Source of the DNA: Acidobacteriaceae bacterium
GTDB taxonomy: Bacteria; Acidobacteriota; Terriglobia; Terriglobales; Acidobacteriaceae
Reading direction: 5' to 3'
Assembly: GCA_003131635.1 (NCBI GenBank)
Contig: PKVZ01000147.1
Coordinates: 1 to 37,765, forward strand
Length of the DNA stretch: 37,765 nucleotides
Shown here piece by piece: positions 16,850-25,505 of this stretch (the first letter of the stretch is position 1; every line of letters starts with the position of its first letter). The notes under the pieces were generated by a model. It did no database searches and was not told where the DNA came from. It worked only from the letters and a program-made list of their open reading frames with translations. Made by a program: the position numbers and the translations under genes.

Positions 16850-17377
16850 TCACTTGCCCGGATGAATCGTGCCGCAAAGCTTACATTTGCGCCGGCTCTC
16901 GTTGCTATAGAACTGTTCAAACAGAGGCGGCAAATCTTTTACGATGCTCTTCAGCTTCACCTCGGCGCGGTAAACCAATTGATGGCAATTCGGGCAGTAC
17001 CACTCGAATGCGTCCAGAGACCCCTCCGGGCGCGGCACCTCGATGACTACCCCGACAGTCTCAGCGGGCCGCTGCGGCGAATGCCGCATGTGCTTTGGTA
17101 AAAGAAATATTTCGCCTTCTTTGATCGGTATTTCCAACGGAGGCTTGCCGGGCGTCTCCATAATGCGAAGCACAATGGCGCCCTTCAGCTGATAGAAGAA
17201 TTCTTCCGTGGGATCGTCGTGATAGTCGCGCCGCTGGTTCGGCCCACCCACCACGGTTACCATCATCTCACCGTCTTCCCACACTTGCGCGTTTCCCACC
17301 GGCGGCTTGAGCTTCTCTTTATTTTCTTCGATCCATGACTGAAAGTTGAAAGCTTTCAGATTCCTGATGGACGCCAT
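16850..17377 (-). CDS. nbaC: 3-hydroxyanthranilate 3,4-dioxygenase
   Basis: This Fe(II) cupin opens the ring of 3-hydroxyanthranilate to 2-amino-3-carboxymuconate semialdehyde. Iron ligands by pattern are H53 and E59 in DYHDDPTEEFFYQ and H99 in RHSPQRP; the substrate-binding arginines are likely R50 and R103. The C-terminus keeps the rubredoxin-like second metal site of bacterial enzymes, C128-P-N-C131 and C165-K-L-C168. The 175-residue length is typical. AGGAGA sits 5 bases before the ATG. Its product is the substrate of the decarboxylase half of the next protein, whose start is 3 bases away. Confidence 0.95.
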   Translation of the reverse strand: MASIRNLKAFNFQSWIEENKEKLKPPVGNAQVWEDGEMMVTVVGGPNQRRDYHDDPTEEFFYQLKGAIVLRIMETPGKPPLEIPIKEGEIFLLPKHMRHSPQRPAETVGVVIEVPRPEGSLDAFEWYCPNCHQLVYRAEVKLKSIVKDLPPLFEQFYSNESRRKCKLCGTIHPGK

Positions 17378-17385
17378 CGTCTCTC

Positions 17386-17808
17386 CTATTTCTGCGGCTT
17401 GTAAGCCATCGCTTTGATCTCAATCAGCAAGTGCGGATGCGGCAGCTGATGCACGGCTACGGTCGTTCTGGCCGGGCCGTCGTATCCGAAGAATTCGCCG
17501 TATACCTCGTTGTAGCCAGCGAAATCATTCATGTTCACCAGGTAGGCAGAGAGTTCCACTACATCCTGCAGTTGCGCTCCCGCACTCTGCAGAATCTCAC
17601 GGATATTCTGGATGACCGCACGCGTTTGCTCGCGAATGTCGAGATGCGTTGTACCCAGGGTATCGGCTCCAGCTCCGGCAATCGTATTGTCGGCGCGGCG
17701 TGCGCTGGTCCCGGACACAAAAAGGAAATCACCCGCCCGCTTGATGTGCGGATACTTTCCGCGCGGCATCGCTTTTCCTTCGACGACTTTGCTTTCGATC
17801 GCACTCAT
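17386..17808 (-). CDS. RidA-family 2-aminomuconate deaminase (probable)
   Basis: This 140-residue protein has the RidA/YjgF fold pattern: [35 protein letters not shown] and the C-terminal [13 protein letters not shown] with the family acidic residue. In nitrobenzoate and tryptophan degraders a RidA-type protein (NbaF/AmnD type) deaminates 2-aminomuconate to 4-oxalocrotonate. Its place between the semialdehyde dehydrogenase that makes 2-aminomuconate (19 bases upstream) and 3-hydroxyanthranilate dioxygenase (8 bases downstream) supports that role. A general imine-hydrolysing RidA is the alternative, since the family is hard to split by sequence alone. Confidence 0.85.
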   Translation of the reverse strand: MSAIESKVVEGKAMPRGKYPHIKRAGDFLFVSGTSARRADNTIAGAGADTLGTTHLDIREQTRAVIQNIREILQSAGAQLQDVVELSAYLVNMNDFAGYNEVYGEFFGYDGPARTTVAVHQLPHPHLLIEIKAMAYKPQK

Positions 17809-17827
17809 ATCCGTTATGTCCCTGCCC

Positions 17828-19282
17828 TCACAGCTTGACGCAAATATTATTCAGCTCGGAATAAAAATTTAGGGAATGCATTCCGCCTTCGCGGCCAATC
17901 CCAGAAAGTCCCGCTCCTCCGAATGGCGTTCGCAGATCGCGCAAGAACCAGCAGTTCACCCATGTGATGCCCACACTCATTTGCTGCGCTACGCGATGGC
18001 CACGCTTCAGATTGCCGGTCCATATCGAAGCCGCCAGTCCGTACTTTGTATCGTTCGCCAAGGCAACAGCTTCTTCTTCCGAATCAAAAGGCGCAATGTG
18101 GCACACCGGCCCAAAAATTTCTTCCTTCACACACCGAGCCGATTCCGGCAGTCCAGTATAGATGGTTGGTTGTACGTAGAAACCATTGTCACGATCGTCG
18201 CCAAACTTCGGAATGCCACCGCCGGTTACGACCGTCGCTCCTTCTTCTCGAGCCAGTCGGTAATACGAGAGTACCTTCTCGCGATGTTGCGCCGAAATCA
18301 GCGGCCCCAGGTTAGTCTTGGCGTCGTTTGGCCAGCCCGCATAAAGGCTCTCCGCCTTCTGTTTTAGCCCATCCACAAAGGCACCGAAGATTTTGCGCTC
18401 AACGTAAACGCGCTCTGCGCACAAACAAACTTGTCCAGTATTAAGAAATACGGCATCGGATATCCCGCTGATGGCCTCTTCAAAATTACAATCCGAAAAT
18501 ACGATTGCCGCATTCTTGCCGCCCAGTTCAAACGAAACCGGTTTAACAGTCGGCGCCACGGCCTTCATGATGGCGGCTCCGGTGCTCGATTCACCGGTAA
18601 ATGTAATCGCATTCACGTCAGGATGTCGCGTTAGGAATTCTCCCGCAGACCCCGGCCCGAAGCCATGTACCACGTTATAAATGCCGTTCGGAATTCCCGC
18701 ATCCTGCATCGCTTCGGCAAGAAGAGTGGCAGTAGCGGGAGTTTCTTCGGAAGGCTTGACCACTACTGCATTCCCGCAAGCCAGCGCAGGAGCAACTTTC
18801 CACGTAAGCAAAAGCAAAGGCAGATTCCACGGAGTGATCACGCCCACCACGCCTAACGGCTTGCGCACCGCATAATTCAGCGCCCCCGTTCCGTCCGAGG
18901 TTTCACTTTGAAACGCTTCCACTCCGGACACTTTCACGAGATCGGCGAAGACACGGAAATTCGCCGCGGCGCGTGGAACGTCGAGTTTCGCGGCCAGGGA
19001 AACCGGCTTGCCTGTGTCCGCAACTTCGGCTTGCACGAAGCAATCGAAGCGCTTCTCGATCGCATCTGCGATCTTATGCAAACGCGCGGCACGTTCGCGT
19101 ATGCCAATCCTTCCCCATTCTCCACGCAAAGCGCACCGCGCGGCGGCTACCGTCTCATTGACTTGCCCTTCGGCTGCTTCTGCAACCTGCGCGATCACCT
19201 TCCCGTCCGCCGGATTCACATCGTCGAACTCTTGCTTTCCGGGCACGAAGCGGCCATCGATATAATTCTGGATTAATTTCAC
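17828..19282 (-). CDS. amnC: 2-aminomuconate-6-semialdehyde dehydrogenase
   Basis: The enzyme oxidises 2-aminomuconate semialdehyde (or 2-hydroxymuconate semialdehyde) to the acid with NAD. Conserved residues are N153 in [10 protein letters not shown]252 in FELGGKNAA and the nucleophile C286 in [11 protein letters not shown], which is the muconate-semialdehyde group pattern. The frame stays open upstream to 19480, but that part overlaps rfbD and resembles nothing. The GTG at 19282 has GAGGA about 5 bases upstream and starts the normal family N-terminus ([10 protein letters not shown]), giving 484 residues. It is the first gene of the kynurenine operon, 70 bases after the rfbD stop on the same strand. 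Hydroxymuconate semialdehyde is a possible alternative substrate, but the operon points to the amino form. Confidence 0.92.
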   Translation of the reverse strand: MKLIQNYIDGRFVPGKQEFDDVNPADGKVIAQVAEAAEGQVNETVAAARCALRGEWGRIGIRERAARLHKIADAIEKRFDCFVQAEVADTGKPVSLAAKLDVPRAAANFRVFADLVKVSGVEAFQSETSDGTGALNYAVRKPLGVVGVITPWNLPLLLLTWKVAPALACGNAVVVKPSEETPATATLLAEAMQDAGIPNGIYNVVHGFGPGSAGEFLTRHPDVNAITFTGESSTGAAIMKAVAPTVKPVSFELGGKNAAIVFSDCNFEEAISGISDAVFLNTGQVCLCAERVYVERKIFGAFVDGLKQKAESLYAGWPNDAKTNLGPLISAQHREKVLSYYRLAREEGATVVTGGGIPKFGDDRDNGFYVQPTIYTGLPESARCVKEEIFGPVCHIAPFDSEEEAVALANDTKYGLAASIWTGNLKRGHRVAQQMSVGITWVNCWFLRDLRTPFGGAGLSGIGREGGMHSLNFYSELNNICVKL

Positions 19283-19352
19283 GAGATCCTCAGGCGGGAC
19301 CTCGCAATCGTAGCAGGCTGGGCGGAAACCAGGCAATCTCCGCGAACTCGCG

Positions 19353-20183
19353 TCAACGTTGTTCCAGATAGCGCCGCAGTGCATCCTGCCAGTAAGGCAT
19401 TTGGATCCCCAGAGCCTGCAGACGACAAGGCGACAAAACCGAATACGCCGGCCGCGGCGCAGGCCTTGCCATTTGTTCACTTCCTACCGGTCGCACAGCG
19501 GTCGCAAGACCGGCACTCTGCACAATCTGTTGCGCGAACTCAAACCAGCTGCAATCGCCAGCGTTGGTCACGTGTATAACTCCGGTCGCATTTTTCCGGC
19601 ACAGAGAAACAATCGCACGCGCTAAATCGGCGACGTACGTTGGAGAGCCCCGCTGATCGCTGACCACATCAAGCGCCGCACGGCTTGCCGCCAGCTTCAA
19701 TATCGTGTCGGGAAAACATTTGCCGCCGGTTCCGAACAGCCACGAGGTTCGCACGATACAGCAATCCGGCAGCAGCGCGAGAAGTTTGAGCTCCGCTTCC
19801 GCCTTAGTTCGTCCATACACGCTCTGCGGATTCCGCGCATCGCCGGTCTCATAGGGCGTGGTCTTCTTTCCATCAAAAACATAATCGGAACTGAGGAACA
19901 ACAGTCGCGCTCCAACTTCCCTGGCCGCCGTGGCGACGTTCACCGCCCCGTCGCGGTTCACGGCAAAAGCCAGTTCCGCGTTGCTTTCGCATCCATCCAC
20001 ATCGGTATAAGCCGCGGACAAGACGATCCACTCCGGACGCGTTTCCTCAACCACATGGCGTACTCGTGAGCTGTCCCTAATATCTGCGTCGCGCGAACTG
20101 AGTCCAGTGACGTCATCCCCAATCCATTCGCGCATGAGCGCTTTGCCCAGAAGTCCTGATGCGCCAAAGATAGTGACTCGCAT
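19353..20183 (-). CDS. rfbD: dTDP-4-dehydrorhamnose reductase
   Basis: This last step of dTDP-L-rhamnose synthesis reduces dTDP-4-keto-L-rhamnose with NAD(P)H. It is a short-chain (extended SDR) enzyme of 276 residues. The nucleotide motif GASGLLG is at 7-13, LSAAYTDVDGCE is typical of RfbD, and the catalytic YGRTKAE (YxxxK) follows SVYGRT. It starts 7 bases after the rfbC stop and is the last gene of the four-gene rhamnose set. The next gene on the strand, 70 bases on, begins the kynurenine operon, and no terminator hairpin was seen in that gap. Confidence 0.95.
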   Translation of the reverse strand: MRVTIFGASGLLGKALMREWIGDDVTGLSSRDADIRDSSRVRHVVEETRPEWIVLSAAYTDVDGCESNAELAFAVNRDGAVNVATAAREVGARLLFLSSDYVFDGKKTTPYETGDARNPQSVYGRTKAEAELKLLALLPDCCIVRTSWLFGTGGKCFPDTILKLAASRAALDVVSDQRGSPTYVADLARAIVSLCRKNATGVIHVTNAGDCSWFEFAQQIVQSAGLATAVRPVGSEQMARPAPRPAYSVLSPCRLQALGIQMPYWQDALRRYLEQR

Positions 20184-20190
20184 GAAAAAT

Positions 20191-20772
20191 TTATTCGAAA
20201 GTTTCGGCGCCGGAAAGCGCCACGCCCCGCTGGTCTTTTAACGATATGATCGGTTCGCCGTCAAGTTCCCACTCGATCTTGAGTTGAGGATCGTTCCACG
20301 CGAGTGTACGTTCGTATTGAGGCGAGTAAAAATCCGTCGCCTTGTAAAGGACGTGCGCTTTTTCCGAGAGCACTCTGAATCCGTGCGCGAAACCGATCGG
20401 CATCCACAACATGCGTTTATTCTCGCCGGAGAGTCGCACCCCCTCCCAGCGCCCAAAAGTTGACGAACTACGGCGCAGGTCGACGGCGACATCCAGGATT
20501 TCTCCCTCCGCCACGCGCACCAGCTTTCCCTGTGGGCGTTGTACTTGATAATGCAGGCCCCGCAGAACGTTGCGCGACGAACAGGAATGATTATCCTGTA
20601 CAAACTTTTCGGTGATTCCCGCATCCGCCATGGTGTGCTGGTTATAGCTCTCAAAGAAAAACCCTCGCCCATCGCGAAACACGCGTGGCTCAAGCACGAA
20701 AACACCGGAGAGTGAAGTAGGAAGTTTTGTGATCGCATCTATCATGGGCCGCATGGCTTGCACTGCATTCAT
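20191..20772 (-). CDS. rfbC: dTDP-4-dehydrorhamnose 3,5-epimerase
   Basis: This cupin enzyme epimerises C3 and C5 of dTDP-4-keto-6-deoxyglucose. Its 193 residues are typical. Signatures are FRDGRGFFFESYN near 32-44, SRNVLRGLHYQ with the catalytic histidine, and MPIGFAHGFRVLSE. Its ATG overlaps the rfbA TAA by one base (TAATG), so it is translated from the same message and probably coupled. It precedes rfbD by 7 bases. Confidence 0.95.
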   Translation of the reverse strand: MNAVQAMRPMIDAITKLPTSLSGVFVLEPRVFRDGRGFFFESYNQHTMADAGITEKFVQDNHSCSSRNVLRGLHYQVQRPQGKLVRVAEGEILDVAVDLRRSSSTFGRWEGVRLSGENKRMLWMPIGFAHGFRVLSEKAHVLYKATDFYSPQYERTLAWNDPQLKIEWELDGEPIISLKDQRGVALSGAETFE

Positions 20773-21674
20773 TAGAATACCTTCTCACGCAGAAGTTGCA
20801 GCAGGTAAGCGCCGTAACTATTATTCCTCATCGCGTTGCCGATTCGTTCTACTTGATCTGCGCTGACGTAACCGCAGCGAAGTGCAATCTCTTCCGGGCA
20901 AGCCACCATCAGTCCCTGCCTTTTTTCGATAGCCTGAATGTAGAGCGACGCATCCATCAATGATTCATGAGTGCCCGTGTCAAGCCATGCCATACCCCGC
21001 CCCATGACTACGACTTCCAGTGCGCCATTTTTCAGATACGCCTTGTTTACATCCGTAATCTCCAACTCGCCCCGCGCGCTTGGCTTCAACGATTTCGCGA
21101 TCTTGACCACCTGATTGTCATAGAAGTAAAGGCCAGTCACAGCGTAACGTGACTTCGGATGCTTCGGTTTCTCTTCGATGCTAAGCGCGCGCCCAGAGCC
21201 ATCGAATTCCACCACGCCATAGCGTTCGGGATCGTGCACGCGATAGGCAAACACTCGCGCTCCTTCACTCTTACTCGCAGCCTCGCGCAAATCTTTCGCC
21301 AGGTCGTGCCCATAAAAAATATTGTCGCCCAAAACCAAGGCGCAAGCACTTTCGCCTAGAAAAGTTTCGCCGAGTAGAAAAGCCTGCGCAATTCCTTCCG
21401 GCTTGGGTTGCACCTTGTATTGCAACTGGATTCCAAACTGACCGCCGTCTCCCAGCAGGGCCTGAAACTTGAGCACATCCTCCGGCGTAGTAATAAGAAG
21501 GATATCGCGTATCCCCGCCAGCATAAGCGTACACAGCGGGTAGTAAATCATGGGTTTGTTATAGACCGGCAGCAAGCTCTTCCCCATGGCATGGGTTACC
21601 GGATACAACCGGGTACCCGACCCGCCCGCCAGAATAATCCCTTTGTACTTCGTGCTGTTGGTCGATCGTGTCAT
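20772..21674 (-). CDS. rfbA: Glucose-1-phosphate thymidylyltransferase
   Basis: The enzyme makes dTDP-glucose from glucose-1-phosphate and dTTP, the entry to dTDP-rhamnose. The nucleotide-binding loop [11 protein letters not shown] lies near residues 18-28, followed by [28 protein letters not shown] and GLYFYDN. The frame extends 11 codons upstream to a TTG that overlaps the rfbB stop; the ATG at 21674 is preferred and gives 300 residues. Neither start has a strong ribosome-binding site, so the choice is tentative. Translational coupling to rfbB is likely. Confidence 0.94.
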   Translation of the reverse strand: MTRSTNSTKYKGIILAGGSGTRLYPVTHAMGKSLLPVYNKPMIYYPLCTLMLAGIRDILLITTPEDVLKFQALLGDGGQFGIQLQYKVQPKPEGIAQAFLLGETFLGESACALVLGDNIFYGHDLAKDLREAASKSEGARVFAYRVHDPERYGVVEFDGSGRALSIEEKPKHPKSRYAVTGLYFYDNQVVKIAKSLKPSARGELEITDVNKAYLKNGALEVVVMGRGMAWLDTGTHESLMDASLYIQAIEKRQGLMVACPEEIALRCGYVSADQVERIGNAMRNNSYGAYLLQLLREKVF

Positions 21675-21703
21675 TGAGGACTTAATTTTCCGCTCGAATG
21701 TAT

Positions 21704-22768
21704 TCAAGAGGAGTAGTGGGTCTCAATCCACTGCCGGTAGCTTCCGCTGGTAACATCTCGCACCCAGTCTTCATTGTCCAAATACCACTGTACGGTCTTG
21801 CGAATTCCGCTCTCGAATGTTTCTCGCGGACGCCAGCCCAGTTCGAGCTCAATCTTGCCGGCATCCATCGCGTACCGCCGGTCATGTCCGGGCCGGTCCT
21901 TCACAAATGTAATCAGACTGCGGCGTGCAGTGCTCCCGCTTCCCGCCATCTCATCCACAATGTCGCAGATTGTCTCCACGATGTCGATGTTGCGCTTCTC
22001 GTTCCAGCCTCCAATGTTATAGGTCTGCCCCACTCGGCCGCAGTGCAAGACCGTTGCAATGGCCTCGCAATGATCCTCCACATAAAGCCAGTCGCGGATG
22101 TTTCGCCCATCTCCGTACACGGGGAGCGGTTTGCCGTTAAGCGCATTCAGAATCATGAGCGGCATCAATTTTTCGGGAAACTGAAATCGCCCGTAGTTGT
22201 TCGAGCAATTCGTGGTGAGCGTTGGTAATCCGTAAGTGTGATGATAGGCGCGCACAAGATGGTCCGAAGCCGCCTTAGATGCGGCATACGGGCTGTTCGG
22301 TGCGTACGGAGTCATCTCAGAAAAAGGCGGATCCTTCGGCCCCAGCGAGCCGTAAACCTCGTCGGTAGAAACGTGCAGAAAGCGAAAGTCCCCTCTTTCC
22401 CGCGCCTCAAGACTTACCCAGTACGCTCGGACCTCTTCCAGCAGCGCGAACGTGCCGTCAACATTGGTGCGGATAAAATCTTCTGGCCCCCGGATGGAGC
22501 GGTCGACGTGGCTCTCCGCTGCAAAATGTACGACAGCTCGCGGCTTGCAACGATCGAGCAAGCTACACAACAAGACGCGGTCCGCAATATCACCATGCAC
22601 AAACTCATGTCGCTTATCGTCAGCAATACTCGCCAGGTTGTGAAGGTTTCCCGCATACGTGAGCTTGTCCAGGTTGACAACGGAAGCTGGCTCGTTTTCC
22701 ATCCACCGCAGAATGAAATTCGACCCGATAAATCCTGCTCCGCCAGTGACGAGGACCGTGTTTTCCAT
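21704..22768 (-). CDS. rfbB: dTDP-glucose 4,6-dehydratase
   Basis: This NAD-dependent SDR enzyme converts dTDP-glucose to dTDP-4-keto-6-deoxyglucose. The ATG at 22768 starts just before the dinucleotide site [11 protein letters not shown]; the frame is open 26 codons further up but that part looks unrelated. STDEVYG carries the catalytic Asp-Glu pair and [12 protein letters not shown] the YxxxK. The 354-residue length is normal. It is the first gene of the rfbB-A-C-D run and follows a minus-strand terminator at 22845-22870, so a promoter should lie in 22769-22848. Only a weak TTTACA minus-35-like sequence was seen there. Confidence 0.95.
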   Translation of the reverse strand: MENTVLVTGGAGFIGSNFILRWMENEPASVVNLDKLTYAGNLHNLASIADDKRHEFVHGDIADRVLLCSLLDRCKPRAVVHFAAESHVDRSIRGPEDFIRTNVDGTFALLEEVRAYWVSLEARERGDFRFLHVSTDEVYGSLGPKDPPFSEMTPYAPNSPYAASKAASDHLVRAYHHTYGLPTLTTNCSNNYGRFQFPEKLMPLMILNALNGKPLPVYGDGRNIRDWLYVEDHCEAIATVLHCGRVGQTYNIGGWNEKRNIDIVETICDIVDEMAGSGSTARRSLITFVKDRPGHDRRYAMDAGKIELELGWRPRETFESGIRKTVQWYLDNEDWVRDVTSGSYRQWIETHYSS

Positions 22769-22844
22769 GATGAGAACTATCGCCGATTTGCGCCGCCTGC
22801 TACCCCTTGTATGCGGACTGCGAAGCGAATCTCTCATTGTAAAC

Positions 22845-22870
22845 AAAAAGGACGGGAATCATCCCGTCCT
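22845..22870 (-). terminator. Rho-independent terminator of the exopolysaccharide operon
   Basis: A perfect 9-bp stem AGGACGGGA (22849-22857 on the plus strand) with its complement (22862-22870) and a four-base loop is followed on the minus strand by TTTTTG. It lies 58 bases past the stop of the double glycosyltransferase and before rfbB, so it separates the exopolysaccharide operon from the rhamnose genes. Confidence 0.88.
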
Positions 22871-22928
22871 CTGGCGCAATCAAATTGTTTAGCTGGTGTC
22901 TGCGAAGGCCGCTATACCATAGATTGTT

Positions 22929-25505
22929 TCATCCCGCTCTCCGCCGGGCTCCAGTCGCAGGAGCAGTCACGCCGGTGCTCGGCTTCCTGGTTGCGGTTTC
23001 TGTCCACTGCCAGCCCATCATTTTGAAATAGACTTGTTCAATCTCGGCGGCAATATCGGTCCACTGGTATTGTTCGAGAATGCGGCGTCTTGCGGCTGCT
23101 CCAGCAGCCTCCCGCACTGCGGGATTCGCAATCAGGAATCTTAAGCGATCCGCCAAGTCCGAAACGTTACCTCGCTGGAAGGTGAAGCCTGCATCTTCGA
23201 CGGCCTCCCGATTTTCCGGTACGTCGCTGGTAAGAACGCACAGACCCGCGCCCATTGCATCCAGCAACGCCAGGGACAATCCCTCCAGATGGGACGGCAA
23301 CACGAACAGCATCGCATTGGTCAGCAACTCATCGAGAACCTCGCCTGAAACCCAGTCCAGCATCCTGACTCGTTCGCTGGCATGGGTTCGCAGCTGGCGG
23401 CAATAATCGTCGCTATAACTCGAGGCTCCCGCCATTACCAGTTTTATGTCCGTATCCAACCGCTCATACGCCTCAAGCAGGAGGTGGCAGCCCTTTTCTG
23501 GTGAAAACCTTCCCAGGAAAAGAATGTAGCGTTCCGGCTCCAGTCCCCACTCGAGAATTCTGTCCGGGAAACGCCGGTCTCGCAGCAAGCCTCCGTTCGG
23601 CACATAAGTCGTTTCCACTCCACAGCTTTCCAAGTAATGTTGCCGCAATGTCCGCGAGACGACCATGGTGCTGGTGGGCAAATTCACCGCCGCCCGCTCC
23701 CCTAGCCGGAGCACGGCCGAGGCTACACGGCCCCACTTTTTACGCTGCCAGTCCAGGCCCTGCACGGTGACCACAGTCTTTTTGCCCACAAGGCGCGGGA
23801 GAAATGAGAACAATGCCGGACCCAGAGCGTGGTAATGCACAATATCGCATGGCTGAACCAGTACGTGAAGCGTGCTCAGAAACGTATGCAGCAGTGTCTC
23901 CAGATGTTTGGACCGAATCGTCGGCAGCCGCATCACTCTTACGCCATTGTGCTCCTTCACGCTGGGCGTGAAATACGTCCGGCAATAGGCGGTAACCTGG
24001 TGCCCCATTCCTGCTAACCGCTTGCCGACCTCTTCGTAATAGGCCTCAATTCCGCTGTACTTCGAAATCACACCGCGCCCACCAATGAAGGCGATGCGGA
24101 GAGTTCGTTTCTGAAACGCAATTGACGGTAACGCGCCCACATGGCTCAATGCAGAAGACAATACGAGGCGCCGAAGCGGAACAAAGCCACTTCCCGCACG
24201 TCGAACCGAAAAAGTTTTCGTCTCAGCCACCGCGATCTGCGCGGCTTTGTTGCTCGATGCGTTCCAGTCTCGTCCAGACCGCTTCTCTCCCGCAGCCAGA
24301 CGCTCATACAAACCGATCAGGACTTCATAATGCGCCTCCGGCGTATACAGCTTCTCTACAAGTTCCCGTCCCGCTCGACCCATTTCGTCGGCAAGTTCTG
24401 GTTGCGAGCTGAGAAATTTCAGAGCTGACGTCAACTGGGACACATCTCCCGTCCCGTACAACAGCCCGGTTTTACCCTCGTGTATCAACTCGCGCCGTGA
24501 GCCGAGATCGGACGCAACCACCGCTCGCCCATGCGCATACGATTCAAGAATCGTCTTTCCCAAAGTTTCATACGCGTGAGAGGGCAGCACTGTAAAGCGC
24601 GACCCAGCAATTGCGTGATCTAGTTCCGCTTCCCGAATGTGGCCGACAAACTTAACATTGGTCAATCCCAGCCCAGCACTCAACTGCTCCAATTCGTTGC
24701 GCTCCGGCCCGTCCCCCGCGACGATCAGTTGAAGATGCGGCAGCCTCTGCATCGCGCGCAGCAAATCGCCAACTCCTTTCTCCCGCGACAATCGTCCGAA
24801 ATAAAGCAGCGGGGCGATCTGCGCACAACGTTCCTTTACCGACTGGACAGTCTGAAAGTGCGGGAGAACTTCAAACTTCGCCGGATCCCATCCATGTTCA
24901 ACAAACTTGTCGCGCACAAATTGACTGGGAGCCAGAAAGCAATCCACGCATTTTCGGTAGGTACCGAGCTTGGTGTGAAAGTAGGCTTCGGTCACCAGGA
25001 TCATCCGCGCGGCCAGCCCGGGATAGCATTTTTCCTTCAGTACGTGCCAGCACTTTCCGCCTTTGCAAGCCTCGCAGGCCTCTCCGCGCGAAACCAGGTT
25101 ATAACTGGGACAGAGGACCTTGAAGTCGTTCAAGTGATAGACGACCGGAACCTGTTGCGCCTTCAGTTCCCACAGGATTGAGGGCGACAGATGGTGGTAG
25201 ATGTTGCGCACGTGAGCCGCGTCAGGTCGAAATTCGGCGATCATCGCCCGAATCCTCCGTCGCGCCTCGAGCGAGTAAATGGCTTGGGCCGCCAGCCTTG
25301 CCTTGTGAAGCCATCCTTTCTGGTTCTTGAATTCGGTGTGTGGTACGAAATGGTGATCGTAGGGAGTAGACTCTCCGCGCGGATCGCCCATGGAGAACAG
25401 TGCCGCGGAGTGTCCCTTCGACCGCATGAGATCCATAGCCGCGAAGATGTAGGTTTCGGTCCCGCTGAAGGGATAGTTATATTTGTTGCAGTATAGGATT
25501 CTCAT
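22929..25505 (-). CDS. Tandem double GT4 glycosyltransferase (858 residues)
   Basis: Two GT4 (GT-B fold) glycosyltransferases are fused. Domain 1 covers about residues 1-405: N-terminal NKYNYPFSGTETYIF, donor-binding LLYFGRLSREKGVGDLL, and the EX7E motif E313-E321 in YETLGKTILES. Domain 2 covers about 468-830: SKYSGIEAYYEEVGKRL, ILFLGRFSPEKGCHLL, and SHLEGLSLALLDA in the EX7E position. A roughly 60-residue linker joins them. Domain 1 carries a cysteine cluster (C144, C147, C152, C160) that could bind a metal. Each domain should transfer one sugar from a nucleotide donor to the lipid-linked repeat unit at the cytoplasmic membrane face. The ATG overlaps the previous gene by 29 bases. Sugars and linkages cannot be deduced; rhamnose is possible given the next operon. 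Confidence 0.9.
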   Translation of the reverse strand: MRILYCNKYNYPFSGTETYIFAAMDLMRSKGHSAALFSMGDPRGESTPYDHHFVPHTEFKNQKGWLHKARLAAQAIYSLEARRRIRAMIAEFRPDAAHVRNIYHHLSPSILWELKAQQVPVVYHLNDFKVLCPSYNLVSRGEACEACKGGKCWHVLKEKCYPGLAARMILVTEAYFHTKLGTYRKCVDCFLAPSQFVRDKFVEHGWDPAKFEVLPHFQTVQSVKERCAQIAPLLYFGRLSREKGVGDLLRAMQRLPHLQLIVAGDGPERNELEQLSAGLGLTNVKFVGHIREAELDHAIAGSRFTVLPSHAYETLGKTILESYAHGRAVVASDLGSRRELIHEGKTGLLYGTGDVSQLTSALKFLSSQPELADEMGRAGRELVEKLYTPEAHYEVLIGLYERLAAGEKRSGRDWNASSNKAAQIAVAETKTFSVRRAGSGFVPLRRLVLSSALSHVGALPSIAFQKRTLRIAFIGGRGVISKYSGIEAYYEEVGKRLAGMGHQVTAYCRTYFTPSVKEHNGVRVMRLPTIRSKHLETLLHTFLSTLHVLVQPCDIVHYHALGPALFSFLPRLVGKKTVVTVQGLDWQRKKWGRVASAVLRLGERAAVNLPTSTMVVSRTLRQHYLESCGVETTYVPNGGLLRDRRFPDRILEWGLEPERYILFLGRFSPEKGCHLLLEAYERLDTDIKLVMAGASSYSDDYCRQLRTHASERVRMLDWVSGEVLDELLTNAMLFVLPSHLEGLSLALLDAMGAGLCVLTSDVPENREAVEDAGFTFQRGNVSDLADRLRFLIANPAVREAAGAAARRRILEQYQWTDIAAEIEQVYFKMMGWQWTETATRKPSTGVTAPATGARRRAG

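Noticed and set aside
15908..17101. A 397-codon plus-strand frame opposite the fused decarboxylase-dioxygenase and the 3-hydroxyanthranilate dioxygenase
   Set aside because: It crosses two real genes, has no recognisable motif and has a shadow-like composition.
19283..19480. N-terminal extension of the semialdehyde dehydrogenase frame
   Set aside because: It overlaps the end of rfbD, is Arg/Cys-rich, and the GTG at 19282 has a good ribosome-binding site.
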